From CABZJG01 sp902512685 (GTDB taxonomy: Bacteria; Pseudomonadota; Alphaproteobacteria; Rhodobacterales; Rhodobacteraceae), in assembly GCA_051201605.1 (NCBI GenBank), contig CP179201.1, forward strand, positions 2,790,001-2,854,000: a stretch of 64,000 nt of DNA. The letters run 5' to 3'. Made by a program: the position numbers and the translations under genes. Below, in pieces: positions 62,491 to 64,000 of this stretch (position 1 is the first letter of the stretch; each line of letters begins with the position of its first letter). The notes beneath the pieces are model-generated. The model was not told the DNA's origin and made no database searches. It saw nothing but the letters and a program-made list of their open reading frames with translations.

Positions 62491-63156
62491 ATGGCTAGCG
62501 AAAGCGCAAATCGTGAAAATTCCCAGAAAATGTCGACGGCCCAGCGAATCGAGCGGGCTCTTATAGAAGAGATCAGTGTCGGCGAACTTGCGCCGGGCGA
62601 AAGGCTAGATGAAACCGGTTTGGCGTTGAGGTTCGGTGCGTCCCGCACCCCGGTTCGGGAAGCCTTGTCGCGCCTTACTGCACAAGGGGTTTTGGTTTCT
62701 GGTGAAAAACGTGGGGTTTTTGTGTCACAATACACGCGCGAGGAACTTAGCCAGATATTCGAGGCCATGCATGAAATTGAGGCTGCCTGCGCAAGGATTG
62801 CATCACAAAGGCTCAGCCTATTAGCGCGATCTGAAATTGAAACCGCTCAAGCAGATTGCGTTAAGGCTGCGGAAATAGGCGACAGAAACGCATACCTGCG
62901 GGCGAATGAAGCTTTTCACCAAACAATTTACAGTGCCACTGGCAACCCCTATATCGCAGAGATAGCTTCAGAATTTCGACGTCGGACCGGCCCCTTCCGG
63001 GCAAAGAAATTTGCCACTCGTGAAGATCTAATTGAATCTGCCAAAAGCCATCGGGCCCTAATTGATGATATTTTTTCTGAGGATTCTGGAACAGCCTCTA
63101 AGGGCATGCGTGACCACATGACAGAAAGCTTTATCCAGGCACTGCAAGCAAATTAA
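62491..63156 (+). CDS. GntR-family regulator with FCD domain (FadR subfamily)
   Basis: A 221-residue repressor-type regulator. The winged HTH occupies ~15-80 (ERALIEEISVGELAPGERLD, FGASRTPVREALSRLTAQGV). The FCD ligand domain follows (~90-215), with EAMHEIEAACARIAS, NEAFHQTIYSATGNPYIAEI and KSHRALIDDIFS giving the metal/ligand His and Asp positions. It is divergent from the ABC transporter and upstream of the lactonase-like gene, and it probably responds to a small carboxylate or lactone handled by them. It looks intact. Confidence 0.92.
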   Translation: MASESANRENSQKMSTAQRIERALIEEISVGELAPGERLDETGLALRFGASRTPVREALSRLTAQGVLVSGEKRGVFVSQYTREELSQIFEAMHEIEAACARIASQRLSLLARSEIETAQADCVKAAEIGDRNAYLRANEAFHQTIYSATGNPYIAEIASEFRRRTGPFRAKKFATREDLIESAKSHRALIDDIFSEDSGTASKGMRDHMTESFIQALQAN

Positions 63157-63201
63157 CAAATTTTTTCGATTTTCTCTTGAAAATGGATGCAAATAAAAAT
63201 T

Positions 63202-63215
63202 TTTGTGTACATAAG
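63202..63215 (+). promoter_or_regulatory. Second copy of the GntR operator, before the lactonase gene
   Basis: TTTTGTGTACATAA matches 11 of 14 positions of the palindrome at 62396-62409. It lies 26 bases before the start of the metallo-beta-lactamase gene, overlapping where its promoter should be. This suggests that one regulator controls both the transporter and the hydrolase. Confidence 0.5.
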
Positions 63216-63240
63216 CGATTCACTTGAGAATGGAGGTATC

Positions 63241-64000
63241 ATGGGCGTTCAAGAAACCAAAATTTACCCTATCAATACAGGATGGTTGGAAGCTGACCTT
63301 GGTACCTATATTTTTTGGAAGGGACCGGCAGGAAAAAAATACTGGAACCCAGTATATTGCCACTATGTTGACACGGGTGAGCATAAAATACTGATTGATA
63401 CGGGTCTTTGCGACGAAGAGCGCGCCAGTAAGTATCATCACAAGTCTGAAAAACGCGGTTGCCTAGAAGTTCACGACCACTTGGAGCAAAAACTCGGGGT
63501 TCATCCCGATGAGATTGACGCCATCGTTTTTACGCATTTGCATTGGGACCACGTGCAAAACATGAAACGGTTTAAAAACGCCCGTTATATTGCACCCAAG
63601 GGTGAGATTGAAATGGCATATAACCCGCTACCACTTTATTATCGCACCTACGAATGCGGTATTCTGGGTATTGAGCCTCCTTATGCGGGCTGTGTATTCG
63701 AAGCAGTTGAAGATGAATGCGAAGTTTTGCCGGGAATAACCATGTTTCATACCCCCGGACATTCTGTAGGCCATATGGCTGTCACCGTGTCCACGGCAAT
63801 GGGTGATATTGTGATTGCAGGCGATGCCATCTTTCTTGAACGGAACCTAGAGCCAAACCCGGCTGAAAAATGGCGGTATTGGGTTCCTGCCCGTTTCGTC
63901 AATTCCTATGAGGGATGGAAATCTGTTGAAGAAATTGATAAGCGGGCGGATTACGTTTTACCCTGCCATGACGAAGAGGCAAATGCACGTTCGAGTGTAT
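63241..64000 (+). CDS. Metallo-beta-lactamase-fold hydrolase, N-acyl homoserine lactonase-like (runs off the window)
   Basis: An open frame of 253 codons without a stop at the window end. The zinc motif THLHWDH is at residues 98-104, and further ligands are in HTPGHSVGHM and VIAGDAIF. The N-terminus IYPINTGWLEADLGTYIFWK and the pattern GWKSVEEIDKRADYVLPCHD resemble the AHL-lactonase (AiiA/AttM/BlcC) branch. These open lactone rings of acyl-homoserine lactones or of catabolites such as gamma-butyrolactone. GGAGG precedes the ATG. The GntR operator upstream and the ABC genes argue for catabolism more than quorum quenching (inference). Confidence 0.88.
   Translation, partial: MGVQETKIYPINTGWLEADLGTYIFWKGPAGKKYWNPVYCHYVDTGEHKILIDTGLCDEERASKYHHKSEKRGCLEVHDHLEQKLGVHPDEIDAIVFTHLHWDHVQNMKRFKNARYIAPKGEIEMAYNPLPLYYRTYECGILGIEPPYAGCVFEAVEDECEVLPGITMFHTPGHSVGHMAVTVSTAMGDIVIAGDAIFLERNLEPNPAEKWRYWVPARFVNSYEGWKSVEEIDKRADYVLPCHDEEANARSSV

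Noticed and set aside
1..64000. CRISPR arrays, tRNA or rRNA genes, prophage, toxin-antitoxin or known defence systems.
   Set aside because: Reading the gaps and gene content showed no spaced direct repeats, no cloverleaf-like sequence and no matching gene families; a tRNAscan or defence-profile search was not possible here.

Overview
The window looks like a chromosomal segment of a marine alphaproteobacterium of the order Rhodobacterales (Roseobacter group). The inference rests on the GTTC-N7-GTTC type of LexA box, the helicase / S4 RNA-binding / FdxA / CarD gene run, fused and split TRAP permeases, DUF2842 and DUF2065 genes, and a long acidic protein with the N-terminal motif I know from this order. 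It is not a species identification. Base composition is moderate. Clearly AT-richer patches lie at about 48.9-50.5, 54.7-55.4 and 58.6-58.9 kb.

1-5.2 kb (+): the 3' end of a GMC oxidoreductase, a TerC-type membrane protein and a two-gene TRAP uptake system (binding protein plus fused DctQ-DctM permease). 5.2-7.5 kb (-): a crotonase-fold protein and an FAD oxidoreductase. 7.9-14.1 kb (+): an NTF2-like protein, a GT-A-like protein, MetY, and a 1001-residue membrane protein with PilM-like and PilP/GspC-like ends. 14.1-18.3 kb: HPPD with a divergent Lrp/AsnC regulator, cobT and cobS (divergent), and carD. 18.4-22.2 kb (-): fdxA, an S4 protein and a large SUV3-like helicase. 22.5-27.2 kb: SCP2, an alpha/beta hydrolase, oligoendopeptidase F, a [2Fe-2S] ferredoxin, a LexA-box-headed remnant of the error-prone polymerase DnaE2, and a peptidoglycan-binding lipoprotein. 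27.2-33.2 kb (-): DegP, DUF2065-HflC-HflK, glutathione reductase and RpiA. 33.5-39.5 kb: SdaA, two DMT exporters, thiamine pyrophosphokinase, and a large disordered protein. 39.5-42.8 kb (-): DUF2842, PurA and a cobalt-type nitrile hydratase operon. 42.9-48.7 kb (+): SecG, PyrG, DUF1330, TerB-like, PhnD-like, a YeeE/YedE pair and a ureohydrolase.

From 48.7 kb the DNA becomes accessory and partly decayed. An ATP-grasp ligase gene has an in-frame TGA in front of a still recognisable C-terminus. There are truncated phosphotransferase and GntR-like fragments, MFS exporters, an M24 peptidase and an adenylate cyclase fused to TPRs. An IS3-family element carries a GGGAAAC frameshift site. It cuts off the end of an ABC sugar-type binding-protein gene. 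Both the binding protein and its ATPase carry single-base frameshifts, and the permease genes are absent from the window. Beyond them, an intact divergent GntR/FCD regulator and a metallo-beta-lactamase-fold lactonase (running off the window) appear to share one palindromic operator.

I do not see a CRISPR array, prophage, toxin-antitoxin pair or recognisable defence island, nor any tRNA or rRNA gene. The observations most worth a second look are: the LexA-box plus DnaE2 OB-fold remnant; the in-frame UGA in the ATP-grasp gene; the IS-linked loss of the ABC transporter with a retained regulator/operator/lactonase circuit; the PilM-TM-PilP-like protein with internal repeats; and the crotonase that lacks both catalytic glutamates.
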